From: an uncultured Bacteroidales bacterium
GTDB taxonomy: Bacteria > Bacteroidota > Bacteroidia > Bacteroidales > Paludibacteraceae
NCBI GenBank assembly: GCA_900319645.1
Contig: ONPG01000001.1
Coordinates: 124,001-188,000, forward strand
DNA length: 64,000 bases
Reading direction: 5' to 3'
This document shows positions 27,305 to 35,328 of the stretch, piece after piece (position 1 is the first letter of the stretch; every line of letters starts with the position of its first letter). The notes under the pieces are model-generated. The model was not told the origin of the DNA. It did no database searches and worked only from the letters and a program-made list of their open reading frames with translations. The position numbers and the translations under genes are program-made.

Positions 27305-27655
27305 ATGAAGAAATTATTCTTTTGGGTCATGGCTGTAATGTTCGGTCTGACCGCCAGCATGAATGCAAATGCTGCAACTACTTCTGCAATGACCACCTCA
27401 TCAGTGGCTGCATCTTCCTCCTCGTCTGATTGGGACAAAGTGCTTGACTCTTACGAGAAGTATGTCAATGAGTACATCGCTGTGTACAAGAAAGTACAGG
27501 CTGGAGACACAAGTGTCTATTCAAAAATGGCTTCTCTTATGGAAAAATACCAGAAGTTGGCAGAGCAATTAGAAAATGCTTCTGATGAATTGACTTCGTC
27601 TCAGTTGGCTCGTCTCCAGAAGATTAACGCCAAACTCGCAAAAGCTATTCAGTAA
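27305..27655 (+). CDS. small secreted helical protein (DUF6591-like)
   Basis: 116 residues: a signal peptide (MKKLFFWVMAVMFGLTASMNANA), a Ser/Thr/Ala-rich linker and a ~75-residue helical domain beginning DWDKVLDSYEKYVNEYIAVY. The domain resembles small periplasmic helical proteins annotated DUF6591 in Bacteroidetes; that name is recalled, not searched. Its function is unknown. It lies 39 bases after the lipoprotein gene and 16 bases before the DUF4190 gene. Confidence 0.8.
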   Translation: MKKLFFWVMAVMFGLTASMNANAATTSAMTTSSVAASSSSSDWDKVLDSYEKYVNEYIAVYKKVQAGDTSVYSKMASLMEKYQKLAEQLENASDELTSSQLARLQKINAKLAKAIQ

Positions 27656-27671
27656 TCTCAAAAACATAATT

Positions 27672-27986
27672 ATGGAAAATCAGCAACAAAATGCACCTTA
27701 TTCCGTTGCGGCATTAGTGCTCGGAATCTGTTCGCTCCTCTTCGGATGCTTCTTCGTGGGACTCGTTTGCGGTATTGTAGGACTGGTCTTGGCTAACAAA
27801 GGATTGGCTGCATACAACGCTAATCCTGCTGCCTATTCCGGTTTCGGTATGCTCAAAGCGGGCAAAGTGACTTCCATCCTTGGAATCATCTTTGGCGCCA
27901 TCTACGTCGTTTATTACATCGTGGCTGTTGCCATTCTCGGCTCTGCAGGATTTGCATGGCTCGAATGGATGAACATGTTCTCCTAA
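27672..27986 (+). CDS. DUF4190-type small membrane protein
   Basis: 104 residues: a short N-terminal NQQQNAPYS tail, then two hydrophobic segments (VAALVLGICSLLFGCFFVGL and a C-terminal one from about residue 70) separated by a polar loop with A-N-K-G. This matches DUF4190, which commonly neighbours DUF2752 in Bacteroidetes. Its stop codon is in the same frame as the next gene's start, 12 bases downstream. Confidence 0.85.
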   Translation: MENQQQNAPYSVAALVLGICSLLFGCFFVGLVCGIVGLVLANKGLAAYNANPAAYSGFGMLKAGKVTSILGIIFGAIYVVYYIVAVAILGSAGFAWLEWMNMFS

Positions 27987-27998
27987 ACGGCCGAAAGA

Positions 27999-28274
27999 GT
28001 GTTCTTGTTACTGCCCTGTGCATATAAGCAACTCTTTGGTATAAGCTGCCCATTGTGCGGCTTCCAGCGGGCTATGTTGCTCTTACTGGACGGCCGCATT
28101 TTGGACAGCTTGTATCGTTTTCCTCCATGGCCGGTGATGGCTATATGGCTGCTGATGGTTATTATCATGAGTGTCCGTGGAAAGACGCGGATATTCTTGT
28201 CTCTTAAATGGCCATGGATAGTTTTGTTGCTTAGCCTTGCTTGTAATACCATTTGGCAGAATATTACTGAGTAA
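27999..28274 (+). CDS. DUF2752 membrane protein
   Basis: 91 residues from a GTG at 27999; no ATG is available upstream because the previous gene's stop lies in the same frame 12 bases before. It has the DUF2752 motif ISCPLCGFQRAML (C-P-x-C-G-x-x-R) and two hydrophobic helices. The role is unknown. Being in frame, readthrough of the TAA at 27984 would fuse DUF4190 and DUF2752 into one protein. Confidence 0.85.
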   Translation: MFLLLPCAYKQLFGISCPLCGFQRAMLLLLDGRILDSLYRFPPWPVMAIWLLMVIIMSVRGKTRIFLSLKWPWIVLLLSLACNTIWQNITE

Positions 28275-28280
28275 CAAATA

Positions 28281-28320
28281 ATTCACTCATTCATTCACTC
28301 GTTAATTCGTTCACTCATTA
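28281..28320. repeat. short TTCACTCATT-type tandem words
   Basis: Imperfect words TTCACTCATTCA, TTCACTCGTTAA and TTCACTCATTAA follow one another between the DUF2752 stop and the next promoter. No function is visible. Confidence 0.6.
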
Positions 28321-28322
28321 AC

Positions 28323-28386
28323 TAAGGGCTAATTAGGGCGTAAAGGGTCAAACCTTTGCGCATTTCATTTTTTTATTGTACCTTTG
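28323..28386 (+). promoter_or_regulatory. promoter P1 of the structured leader, upstream element copy 2
   Basis: TTTG (28355-28358), 20 bases, TACCTTTG (28379-28386), preceded by AGGGCTAATTAGGGCGTAAA as at 26269. Predicted start near 28393. It would transcribe the structured region and, if transcription continues, the ATPase operon. Confidence 0.85.
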
Positions 28387-28392
28387 CACACG

Positions 28393-28560
28393 CAAACCAT
28401 ACAAAGTTGTTCTTTGTCATATTGGGGTCCCCGATGGGTGCTAACGCAGTGCACCCAGTGGGGAGAGCGTAGTTCTACGGCGAAAGTTCATATGACCGAT
28501 TTATCGGGAATCGTACTAAGCCGTAGAACAAGCGAGCGGTGGTACACCAAACGTGCGATA
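28393..28560 (+). ncRNA. structured leader segment or small RNA downstream of P1
   Basis: Nested stems are present: ACAAAG/CTTTGT (28401-28406/28412-28417), CCCC/GGGG (28429-28432/28460-28463) enclosing GGGTGC/GCACCC (28436-28441/28451-28456), and a 10-bp stem GTTCTACGGC/GCCGTAGAAC (28472-28481/28520-28529) enclosing CCGAT/ATCGG. Its 3' part, GTACACCAAACGTG (28542-28555), is a perfect 14-base complement of 28756-28769 further down. No credible reading frame covers it. It resembles no RNA family I recognise. Confidence 0.6.
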
Positions 28561-28592
28561 TGTTGCAAAAAATACAAAAAAATGCAGAATTA

Positions 28593-28624
28593 TTTGTGTA
28601 ATTCAAACTTTTGTTGTATCTTTG
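28593..28624 (+). promoter_or_regulatory. second promoter P2 within the leader
   Basis: TTTG (28593-28596), 20 bases, TATCTTTG (28617-28624). Predicted start near 28630, at a perfect 8-bp hairpin (GCGTCTTT-ATG-AAAGACGC, 28627-28645). The bases 28608-28620 are also complementary to 28817-28829. Confidence 0.8.
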
Positions 28625-28626
28625 CA

Positions 28627-28842
28627 GCGTCTTTATGAAAGACGCCCCGCGTCAGCGGACACGGATTACATATTTGAAAAATCTAACACACCAATTGGGT
28701 TCACAGAAATCTCGCAAGTTTCACAAGAATCGTATATAATTGGCGGATGTTAGTACACGTTTGGTGTACTACTTTTGCTGTATTTACGATTCGGGCAATG
28801 CGAGAGCCTCTGTGAAGATACAACAGAAGTAGTACTTTTTTT
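28627..28842 (+). promoter_or_regulatory. candidate bistable leader RNA of the ATPase operon
   Basis: Two incompatible sets of stems can be drawn. Set 1: CTAACA/TGTTAG plus CCAATT/AATTGG (28683-28696 with 28738-28753), leaving the terminator hairpin 28766-28835 free to form. Set 2: TTCACAGA/TCTGTGAA plus TCTCGCA/TGCGAGA (28700-28716 with 28799-28816), inside it GAATCGTA/TACGATTC (28727-28734 with 28785-28792), and inside that an 8-bp hairpin 28751-28771. Set 2 uses bases of the terminator's left arm. The ~215-nt transcript from P2 could instead be a free small RNA. Confidence 0.6.
28766..28842 (+). terminator. long terminator-like hairpin before the ATPase gene
   Basis: GTACTACTTTTGCTGTAT (28766-28783) pairs with ATACAACAGAAGTAGTAC (28818-28835) over 17 of 18 positions, including one G-U, and is followed by seven T residues (28836-28842). 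It lies 57 bases upstream of the ATPase start. No TAnnTTTG box follows it, so operon transcription must read through. Confidence 0.7.
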
Positions 28843-28898
28843 GTATGACATTTGGTACATAAATTAGATAAATATAGAACAATAATAATCTATAAAAC

Positions 28899-31800
28899 AT
28901 GAAAACTACAATATCTCAAATAGACTATATCATTGATAGTTTTGAGCGTCGGGTTTCTAATCTTACTGACAAACGCGAATTTGAGTTCGCTAAGAAAGAC
29001 TTGCAGGAGGAGTTGCAGAAATTGCAATTGGAAGATCCTGTATATATTCCTTATTCTGTTGGGAATGATATAAAGGATATCCTGAAAAGTATCAGTACTG
29101 CCGCCGAGGAGCATCAGGATTTGCAGATGATTTATGCCGGAGGCGGCGGATGCAAATTGGTACAAGATGTTTGTATTGATTATCCGATGTTCACGGAGGT
29201 ACATGGTTCTCATGTGTTAATCAAGCTGTTCGATAGCAACAATTTTGTGGAGACAGATGCTGCAGAGCGTACGCTCAATCAGTATCTGCTGTTTGTGCTG
29301 TTATCTTACCCGAGAAGAAGTGTACGTGTCAATTTCATTGATCCGGATTTTATCGGTTTGGGAGATGTATTCATGAAACATCTTGGTAATCAAGAGGATG
29401 CACCGATATGTAGATTGTTACAAGATAGAAATGCAATAGAGCATTTCCTTTCTCAAGAGATGACACGCCGTATGTTCGATATAAATCGTCTGGGTGACCG
29501 ATTCTATGCGGACAATCCGAGATCTGAGTTGATAGTGATGTTTAATAACCCTTCCGGTTACCAACCATATAGCAACGAGCTCAATACTTTGCTCAATCGA
29601 GGTAGTCAGTTTGGACTTCAGTTTGTTGTGTTGAGCGATGTTAATGCACCGATTAATCAGAATGTCTTTGACTTACTTTCGCAACGGTCACTATTTACGG
29701 AACTTGATAATAATCAGGAATTGCCCGACCAACAGCCTTCTGTTCATTATACTATTGACCTCTTTTCACAAGAAGATGTCTTTGAGCAATGTATGCAATA
29801 TTTACTGAATGGGATTAGCGATGGTAATGAAGGTGCCCGGTTTGAGGGCTTTTCTCCTCTTCCGCCAATTGAAGAGAGTACGATTCCTGAGCAATATTTT
29901 GGCGAGTTAGAGAGTATAGTTGGTAAAAATGTAACATTGCCGATTCTTACATATACCACATATGACTCTATAATGCGAGATAAATATAAGATTCGCAACA
30001 ATAGATTATATTGGCATGTTGAGGGAAATAAGAAAAAGAATATCGTCATCAATTATTCCGACCAATCGGAAGACCATGCTATTGATTTGCTCAACCAATT
30101 GGTTATGAATATTCTACTTTCTCTGCCTGTGACGAAGGTGCATTGTAATCTGATTAATTGCAGTAAAGACCCCTGGGCACGGTTCTTAGCAAAAAATATT
30201 GATAGCCGAATTGTTGATGTCATATATGAATCCGGTAGAGTGCCTATGCTCTACTCTAAACTATCCAAGTTAATGGAGGATGACAGCAATAATCTTGGTT
30301 GCAGTTTAGAACGAAAGAATATGGAGGACGGCACTATCTATCGTCCATATGAAATAGTTGTTTTGAATGCTAATGACGCAAATAATAGAGGAGAGTTTAC
30401 AAGTTTGTTCAAAAATGGAGCCAATAGTGGTATCTATTTTATTGTGATGAACAATAAGGACGAGCAACCGCCATACGCACAAAACGATAGTATTTTAAAT
30501 CAAACATCCGTTATACAGACTTTAGACGCTGATGATGATTTCTTCATAGGAATTCCGATGGATATCGTGCAGAAAGCAAATATCTTTACTCGCGATAGAG
30601 AGTGGATGCCTGCTGCTACCAAGTACATCAATGATCGTTCGGTAGTTAAAGTGTTCCATGATTGGGAGGCGATTATCAATGCTCCTTATCCTGAAAATTC
30701 ACCTGAACTATCGGCAATCATTGGATATGAACAAGGCACTGGTGTGCCGGTTAAATACAAGATGGATATCGCGGGTTCGCACTACCATTCCTTCGTTATT
30801 GGAGGAACGGGTTCAGGAAAAACCTCTTTCTTGCATAATATTGTTCTCAGTTTTGCTTTAAAATACAAGCCGGAAGATTTAGAGTTATATTTAATCGACC
30901 TCAAAGGTCCGGAGTTCGGACGATACAAGCAACTGCAACAAGCCGGTGCAGTTTTAGTTGATAAATCAGACGATCTAATTACATATGAAGTTATCGGAAG
31001 TCTGGTTAAAAAAATGCTCACTCGCAAAGAGATGTTTACTGATAGTGGAGGCGATTTGGCAAAGTACAATAAGATACACCCGAACAATCCGTTACCGCAA
31101 ATATTGCTCATTGTTGATGAGTGTCAAAACCTCTTCAAGACCAATTCTGAAAATCCGGAATTAGCTCGTAAGATTGTTGATGCGATTACGATAATTGCTA
31201 CCGAAGGACGTGCCTTTGGTATTCACCTTTTGATGGCAACGCAGTCATTAAACAACTGCCCATTATTGGATCAAGGTGTGCTAAATCAATTCCAAGATTT
31301 TTGGATTTTGCCTTGCGTCGATACGGATGCAAAAATGCTTGTAAAGGCAGAGCACAAAGAGATTGTCGGACAAGAAGCAAACAGGATGGAGCGAGAGAAA
31401 ACGACTAATCGTGGACAATGTTTCTTGCAAGGGACAGATGGTTACCATCGATTCAAATATAATTTTATAAGTGATGATAAAAAGAGCATTGAAGATAAGA
31501 GTGTAGTTGAGCAATTTATAGAACGGAGTATCAATAAAGCTTCCGGACATAACTCCAATGGTCAAGTATTCTTTAGTGGACGTCAGAACTATTCTCTATA
31601 TGCTAATGCAGACCGATTAGTTAGCCAAAACCAACGCTATTTGGTGGCTTCTGCCGGACAAAATATCTCATTTGACCAAGCGCCTAACTTGATTCATCTC
31701 ATTCCGGAACAAGGGCAGAACATCCTTACGATGGGATATAATGACAAGCAATTCGTTACTCGCGCAAGCATAGATCTCTTGTTATCTCTGATCCTATCCA

Positions 31801-32591
31801 GTAGAAAGAATGAGTTAGGTTATCGTTTCTTAGTGATCAATAGTTTAGGGATAGAAGGTGCAGAATATAATAATCTGTTGAAACGCATGGCAGATAATGG
31901 TTATATTGATTTATTAGAGCCTAAGCAAAGCGGTTCTCGGCTCAAGTCATTATGTGCTGAGATTGGAAGTGATAGCGTTACACCTACGATATTAACAATT
32001 TTAGGGCAAGAGAAATTTAACTTGTTGAAGAATAATGCAGATTTACCTTCTGATACAGAGGAGTCATCCACTTCTGAAAACGATATGTTCACTCTTCCAG
32101 ATGAGAATGATATTCAAGGTACACTCGCCATTATGGCTAACTTGAATTTTGGAGTTGCCGCACCTCAAGATGAAGTGCCATCAGATGTCAAAACATACCG
32201 AGACGCACTGAGATATATTTTGCAGAAAGGTCCTGAGCATGGAGTTCATACCATACTGCAAGTTAACAAGGCTTCCGAGATAGCGCTTTCTAATAGTAAT
32301 GGCTATTCTCTGGATAATCTTGAACTATACAAATTATTTGGGCATATCGTCTTCCTGCAAGTAGATAAAGATACGGAATCATTCTTCAGTCTCTACGAAC
32401 TCCAACTACATGAGATACAAGAGGCAGAGAACAGACTTCGCGCTTACTACTATAATCCTAACGGAGGAAGTTCCCAGTTAATCTCACCATATATGCTTCC
32501 GACAAAAAAGATTCAGAAAGGAAATACCAATGAGTATGAATCAGCATTGGACGTAGAAGCAACATTTAACGAATTAGTAAGAAACTATTAA
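28899..32591 (+). CDS. FtsK/SpoIIIE-type ATPase of a type VII-like secretion locus
   Basis: 1230 residues. One module has a complete ATP site: GGTGSGKTSFLHN (Lys641), ILLIVDECQNLF (Asp740, Glu741) and LLMATQSL. Comparable beta-strand patterns without Walker A appear in two earlier modules (FGLQFVVLSDVN, SGIYFIVMNNKD) and one later module (HGVHTILQVNKAS), suggesting four RecA-like units. EssC/EccC ATPases likewise string together modules with partly degenerate sites. No FHA domain or membrane helix is visible, unlike EssC. The next gene, 11 bases downstream, encodes a WXG100-like protein. A DNA translocase role is less likely given that context. Confidence 0.85.
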   Translation: MKTTISQIDYIIDSFERRVSNLTDKREFEFAKKDLQEELQKLQLEDPVYIPYSVGNDIKDILKSISTAAEEHQDLQMIYAGGGGCKLVQDVCIDYPMFTEVHGSHVLIKLFDSNNFVETDAAERTLNQYLLFVLLSYPRRSVRVNFIDPDFIGLGDVFMKHLGNQEDAPICRLLQDRNAIEHFLSQEMTRRMFDINRLGDRFYADNPRSELIVMFNNPSGYQPYSNELNTLLNRGSQFGLQFVVLSDVNAPINQNVFDLLSQRSLFTELDNNQELPDQQPSVHYTIDLFSQEDVFEQCMQYLLNGISDGNEGARFEGFSPLPPIEESTIPEQYFGELESIVGKNVTLPILTYTTYDSIMRDKYKIRNNRLYWHVEGNKKKNIVINYSDQSEDHAIDLLNQLVMNILLSLPVTKVHCNLINCSKDPWARFLAKNIDSRIVDVIYESGRVPMLYSKLSKLMEDDSNNLGCSLERKNMEDGTIYRPYEIVVLNANDANNRGEFTSLFKNGANSGIYFIVMNNKDEQPPYAQNDSILNQTSVIQTLDADDDFFIGIPMDIVQKANIFTRDREWMPAATKYINDRSVVKVFHDWEAIINAPYPENSPELSAIIGYEQGTGVPVKYKMDIAGSHYHSFVIGGTGSGKTSFLHNIVLSFALKYKPEDLELYLIDLKGPEFGRYKQLQQAGAVLVDKSDDLITYEVIGSLVKKMLTRKEMFTDSGGDLAKYNKIHPNNPLPQILLIVDECQNLFKTNSENPELARKIVDAITIIATEGRAFGIHLLMATQSLNNCPLLDQGVLNQFQDFWILPCVDTDAKMLVKAEHKEIVGQEANRMEREKTTNRGQCFLQGTDGYHRFKYNFISDDKKSIEDKSVVEQFIERSINKASGHNSNGQVFFSGRQNYSLYANADRLVSQNQRYLVASAGQNISFDQAPNLIHLIPEQGQNILTMGYNDKQFVTRASIDLLLSLILSSRKNELGYRFLVINSLGIEGAEYNNLLKRMADNGYIDLLEPKQSGSRLKSLCAEIGSDSVTPTILTILGQEKFNLLKNNADLPSDTEESSTSENDMFTLPDENDIQGTLAIMANLNFGVAAPQDEVPSDVKTYRDALRYILQKGPEHGVHTILQVNKASEIALSNSNGYSLDNLELYKLFGHIVFLQVDKDTESFFSLYELQLHEIQEAENRLRAYYYNPNGGSSQLISPYMLPTKKIQKGNTNEYESALDVEATFNELVRNY

Positions 32592-32602
32592 AAATCATAA
32601 TT

Positions 32603-32884
32603 ATGGCACAAGATCTTCATATCGGACAAATTCCCGAATTACGTCAGTTTGGCAAAAATTTAAGTCAGGCAAGTGGTGCATTATCCTCCTTGTTTAACCA
32701 GTTAGGACAACAAATGAATCGTGCTTGCAGCACATGGCAGGATAAGCAAGCGCAAACATTTATGGACCAATTTACGCAAGAGCGCAAAGAAGTGGATAAG
32801 ATGGCGCAAATCATGATGGAGTTTTCGCAGTATATAGAAGGATACTGCAAACGTGCAGACGAACTCCAAAATTACCACATGTAA
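32603..32884 (+). CDS. WXG100-like small protein
   Basis: 93 residues, almost entirely helical, with a central turn at C-S-T-W-Q-D-K-Q-A (Trp about residue 47). This is the size and helix-turn-helix layout of ESX/WXG100 proteins, with W-x-D in place of W-x-G. The C-terminal helix holds E-R-K-E-V-D-K-M and ends near Y-I-E-G-Y-C-K-R-A-D-E-L; a Y-x-x-x-D/E-type signal is suggested by YCKRAD. No signal peptide. It probably dimerises and is a substrate or partner of the ATPase. Family membership is inferred from motif, size and position. Confidence 0.72.
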   Translation: MAQDLHIGQIPELRQFGKNLSQASGALSSLFNQLGQQMNRACSTWQDKQAQTFMDQFTQERKEVDKMAQIMMEFSQYIEGYCKRADELQNYHM

Positions 32885-32887
32885 ACC

Positions 32888-33358
32888 ATGGCAGATGATG
32901 TACATGTAACCCAGTTGGACGTTGTTAAACAATACAATGTCAAACTGAACCATTTCCGTGGGGCAGCGATAGCTTGTGGTGTGCTGATTGATAAGCAAAT
33001 AAGAAAAATCCAATCAGAATTGGAGCACAAGAAATCAGATGCTCAATCGGTTCAACGTCAGGCGGTAGGTAAGCGTGATAGTATCGTTCAACGCTATAAA
33101 CCTATTCGCAACGAATCATTCCCCGGTAGCGAATGTGCCGGGAACACGGATAGCGAAATTCAGAATAAATACCAAGCGTTAGAAGCTGCAGTCAATGATT
33201 ACAACAATTCAGTAGCACAGATTCTGGACAAAATGGCGGAAATAGGTCAATTGACAAAAACATTTTGTACTACTTTGGATTCGGAGGTGATAGGCTGTAA
33301 TCAGAAACTAAAAGGAATGATTGCTATCATGGATAGCATGACTAATATGCACATGTAG
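32888..33358 (+). CDS. helical protein of the type VII-like locus
   Basis: 156 residues, predicted mostly helical with two coiled-coil stretches (about residues 35-70 and 90-130) around a Pro/Gly/Cys-containing loop (RNESFPGSECAGN). No signal peptide or membrane helix. It begins 3 bases after the WXG100-like stop, so expression is coupled. It could be a second helical substrate or an LXG-like partner, but I see no diagnostic motif. Confidence 0.75.
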   Translation: MADDVHVTQLDVVKQYNVKLNHFRGAAIACGVLIDKQIRKIQSELEHKKSDAQSVQRQAVGKRDSIVQRYKPIRNESFPGSECAGNTDSEIQNKYQALEAAVNDYNNSVAQILDKMAEIGQLTKTFCTTLDSEVIGCNQKLKGMIAIMDSMTNMHM

Positions 33359-33362
33359 GAAT

Positions 33363-33833
33363 ATGTTTTTTAGTGGAATACAAGATTTTGAGTCTAACTT
33401 TAAGACGTTTGACCGCTTAAATACACTTGTCTTTAATGTATGGCGAGACAAGAGCGCATGGGCGTATCGTGATGGAGATATTGCACGCATAACAAATGAG
33501 TACCGTCAATATATATCACGTGTGCGCTCATTGGCGCAGGAAGCAGAGCGTCTTAATAAAGAGTTGGACAATAAGATGAGTCAGATTCGGCAACTAAATA
33601 ATGAGATAGCCAACCTTGCCGCAAATCCTGCTATCAATGGTTGTGCTATATGGGAGGCGCAAGGCTATAAAATAGTCCCAGGGCGCGAGGAAGAAGGTAT
33701 ACCTCCGTCAGAGGTTCCATGTGGCTCAACACGCTTTGTGGCAAAAGGTGATTCTGAGTCAAATAAGTCAATGGCCGCACAATACTTAGGCGGGTGTGAT
33801 AAAGTGACTGTCCGTCTGGATAGAAGGTTGTAA
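33363..33833 (+). CDS. helical protein with W-x-D-K-x-A motif
   Basis: 156 residues. The N-terminal half has [16 protein letters not shown], matching the W-x-D-K-x-A of the 93-residue protein upstream, followed by a long coiled coil (about residues 45-85). The last ~60 residues are less helical, with [12 protein letters not shown] and several Cys and Gly. It may combine a WXG-type hairpin with a small C-terminal domain. Starts 4 bases after the preceding gene. Function unknown. Confidence 0.72.
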   Translation: MFFSGIQDFESNFKTFDRLNTLVFNVWRDKSAWAYRDGDIARITNEYRQYISRVRSLAQEAERLNKELDNKMSQIRQLNNEIANLAANPAINGCAIWEAQGYKIVPGREEEGIPPSEVPCGSTRFVAKGDSESNKSMAAQYLGGCDKVTVRLDRRL

Positions 33834-33858
33834 TATTAACATAATTCACAATAATACT

Positions 33859-35301
33859 ATGGCATTTAATTTTAATAAAGTTCAGCCGGTTGAGTCAAAA
33901 CCGGTGGAAAAAAAGTTAGAACCGGTAGATGAACTGAAACAGTTTATCAATACGTTTCTCGATGATGGTAAATACGATGAGGCAGAGGCGGAACAGATTC
34001 TGCAAAAGGCTGCCGAACTGAATATTAGTGAGGATGAGGCAATCGACATGATGGAAACAGCTCTTAATCAACTCAAGAGCCAACCTGTTTCTGCGAGTGC
34101 ATCATCTACGGCGTCTATATATCCTGATGATTTGCTTGATGTCATCAAAGAAGGAGAAATAAGAAATATCAAATCTGTCTTCCGCACATGGCAGAACGCT
34201 ATTTCTTCTATAAAAACGGATAACGACCAATATGATCTTATCCAATGCCTTTATTACATGACGTTTGCTGCACTCAATCAGGATGGTATCATTGCAGAAC
34301 AAGAAAGCCGTAAAGCAAAATTGGTTAGTAACTATTGGCGTATATATTGGACATATATAGCTTACATGAAAAATGGAAGGGACGCATTCGCCGAAGACTT
34401 GCTTGCTAAACTGCAAACATTCTCTGATTATGACGAAGATAACATATCTATACTTGAGACGATAGCAGAATTAAATCAATCCGGTGCGCAAGCAGCCCTA
34501 AAATTCTACAATAGCAGAAAAGCCGATGATAGATACAGTAACGAACTACAGGTTCTGGCTAAGGCCCTAAAGGTTGAATTGGGCCTGATTAAGCCGACTG
34601 CTTCCAACTTACAAGAATGCGCCTTTATTACAGACAATCTGATTTGGTGGGAAGATGAAGAAGCGCGCACAGAGCGTAAAGCCCGACAAGAATTAGAACG
34701 TCAGCGTATGGAGCGTGAAATAAAAGAACGTATCCGGCAAGAACAAGAAGCAGAGAAAAGGCGTATTGAAGAGGAACAAGAGAGACTACGAAAGCCGGTT
34801 AAATTTACTATCCAGATTACAGCGGTAACAAATCAGTTAAGCGCTATGTTTGCTTTGCGTAAAGCAATGGATTGGGATGCTGCTGATACGCGCGACAAAC
34901 TAGCAAACTTGCCCTATACGGTTTTGGAGACCAGCTCTACCAAAGAAGCAAAAACCCTGTATGAACAATTAGCCGATGCCGGCTTGACGCTGAAAGTTAC
35001 GGCTATCAACGGCCTTGGAGAAAAAGTGAAAGCAGACTTTACAGCAACTGTTGAGGCACCAGCAACAGCAAAGTCAACGGCAACGGCTGAGGCTACTTTC
35101 GACGTAGTATTGAGGAGTGCCGGTAATAATAAGCTCCAAGTTGTTAAGGCCATTAAAAATTTATTAAGTCTCGGTTTTAAAGAGGCTAAGGACATCGTTG
35201 ATTCTGCTCCTTCACAAGTTAAAAAGGGTGTCGACAAAGCTACAGCAGTGAGAATGAAAAAAGCTCTTGAAGAAGTCGGTGCTAAAGTAGAGATTGTATA
35301 A
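33859..35301 (+). CDS. multidomain protein with C-terminal L7/L12-like domain
   Basis: 480 residues. An N-terminal ~50-residue helical domain ([20 protein letters not shown]) is shared with the next gene. A helical region with TerB-like flavour follows (about residues 90-240), then a charged coiled coil (265-310), a degenerate alpha/beta domain (313-400) and a C-terminal domain (about 410-480) very like the ribosomal L7/L12 C-terminal domain ([48 protein letters not shown]). In ribosomes this domain recruits translational GTPases. In this locus it may be a docking module. No signal or membrane helix. Confidence 0.8.
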   Translation: MAFNFNKVQPVESKPVEKKLEPVDELKQFINTFLDDGKYDEAEAEQILQKAAELNISEDEAIDMMETALNQLKSQPVSASASSTASIYPDDLLDVIKEGEIRNIKSVFRTWQNAISSIKTDNDQYDLIQCLYYMTFAALNQDGIIAEQESRKAKLVSNYWRIYWTYIAYMKNGRDAFAEDLLAKLQTFSDYDEDNISILETIAELNQSGAQAALKFYNSRKADDRYSNELQVLAKALKVELGLIKPTASNLQECAFITDNLIWWEDEEARTERKARQELERQRMEREIKERIRQEQEAEKRRIEEEQERLRKPVKFTIQITAVTNQLSAMFALRKAMDWDAADTRDKLANLPYTVLETSSTKEAKTLYEQLADAGLTLKVTAINGLGEKVKADFTATVEAPATAKSTATAEATFDVVLRSAGNNKLQVVKAIKNLLSLGFKEAKDIVDSAPSQVKKGVDKATAVRMKKALEEVGAKVEIV

Positions 35302-35328
35302 GTATAACTCATTAAAACATTAAATATT

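Noticed and set aside
28384-28638. 84-codon frame downstream of P1
   Set aside because: Composition is not protein-like and it covers stable RNA stems; no initiation context.
28627-28842. 6S RNA
   Set aside because: Length (about 215 nt) would fit, but I could not confirm the long rod with a central bubble, and the two-fold arrangement next to an operon favours a leader; left open rather than called.
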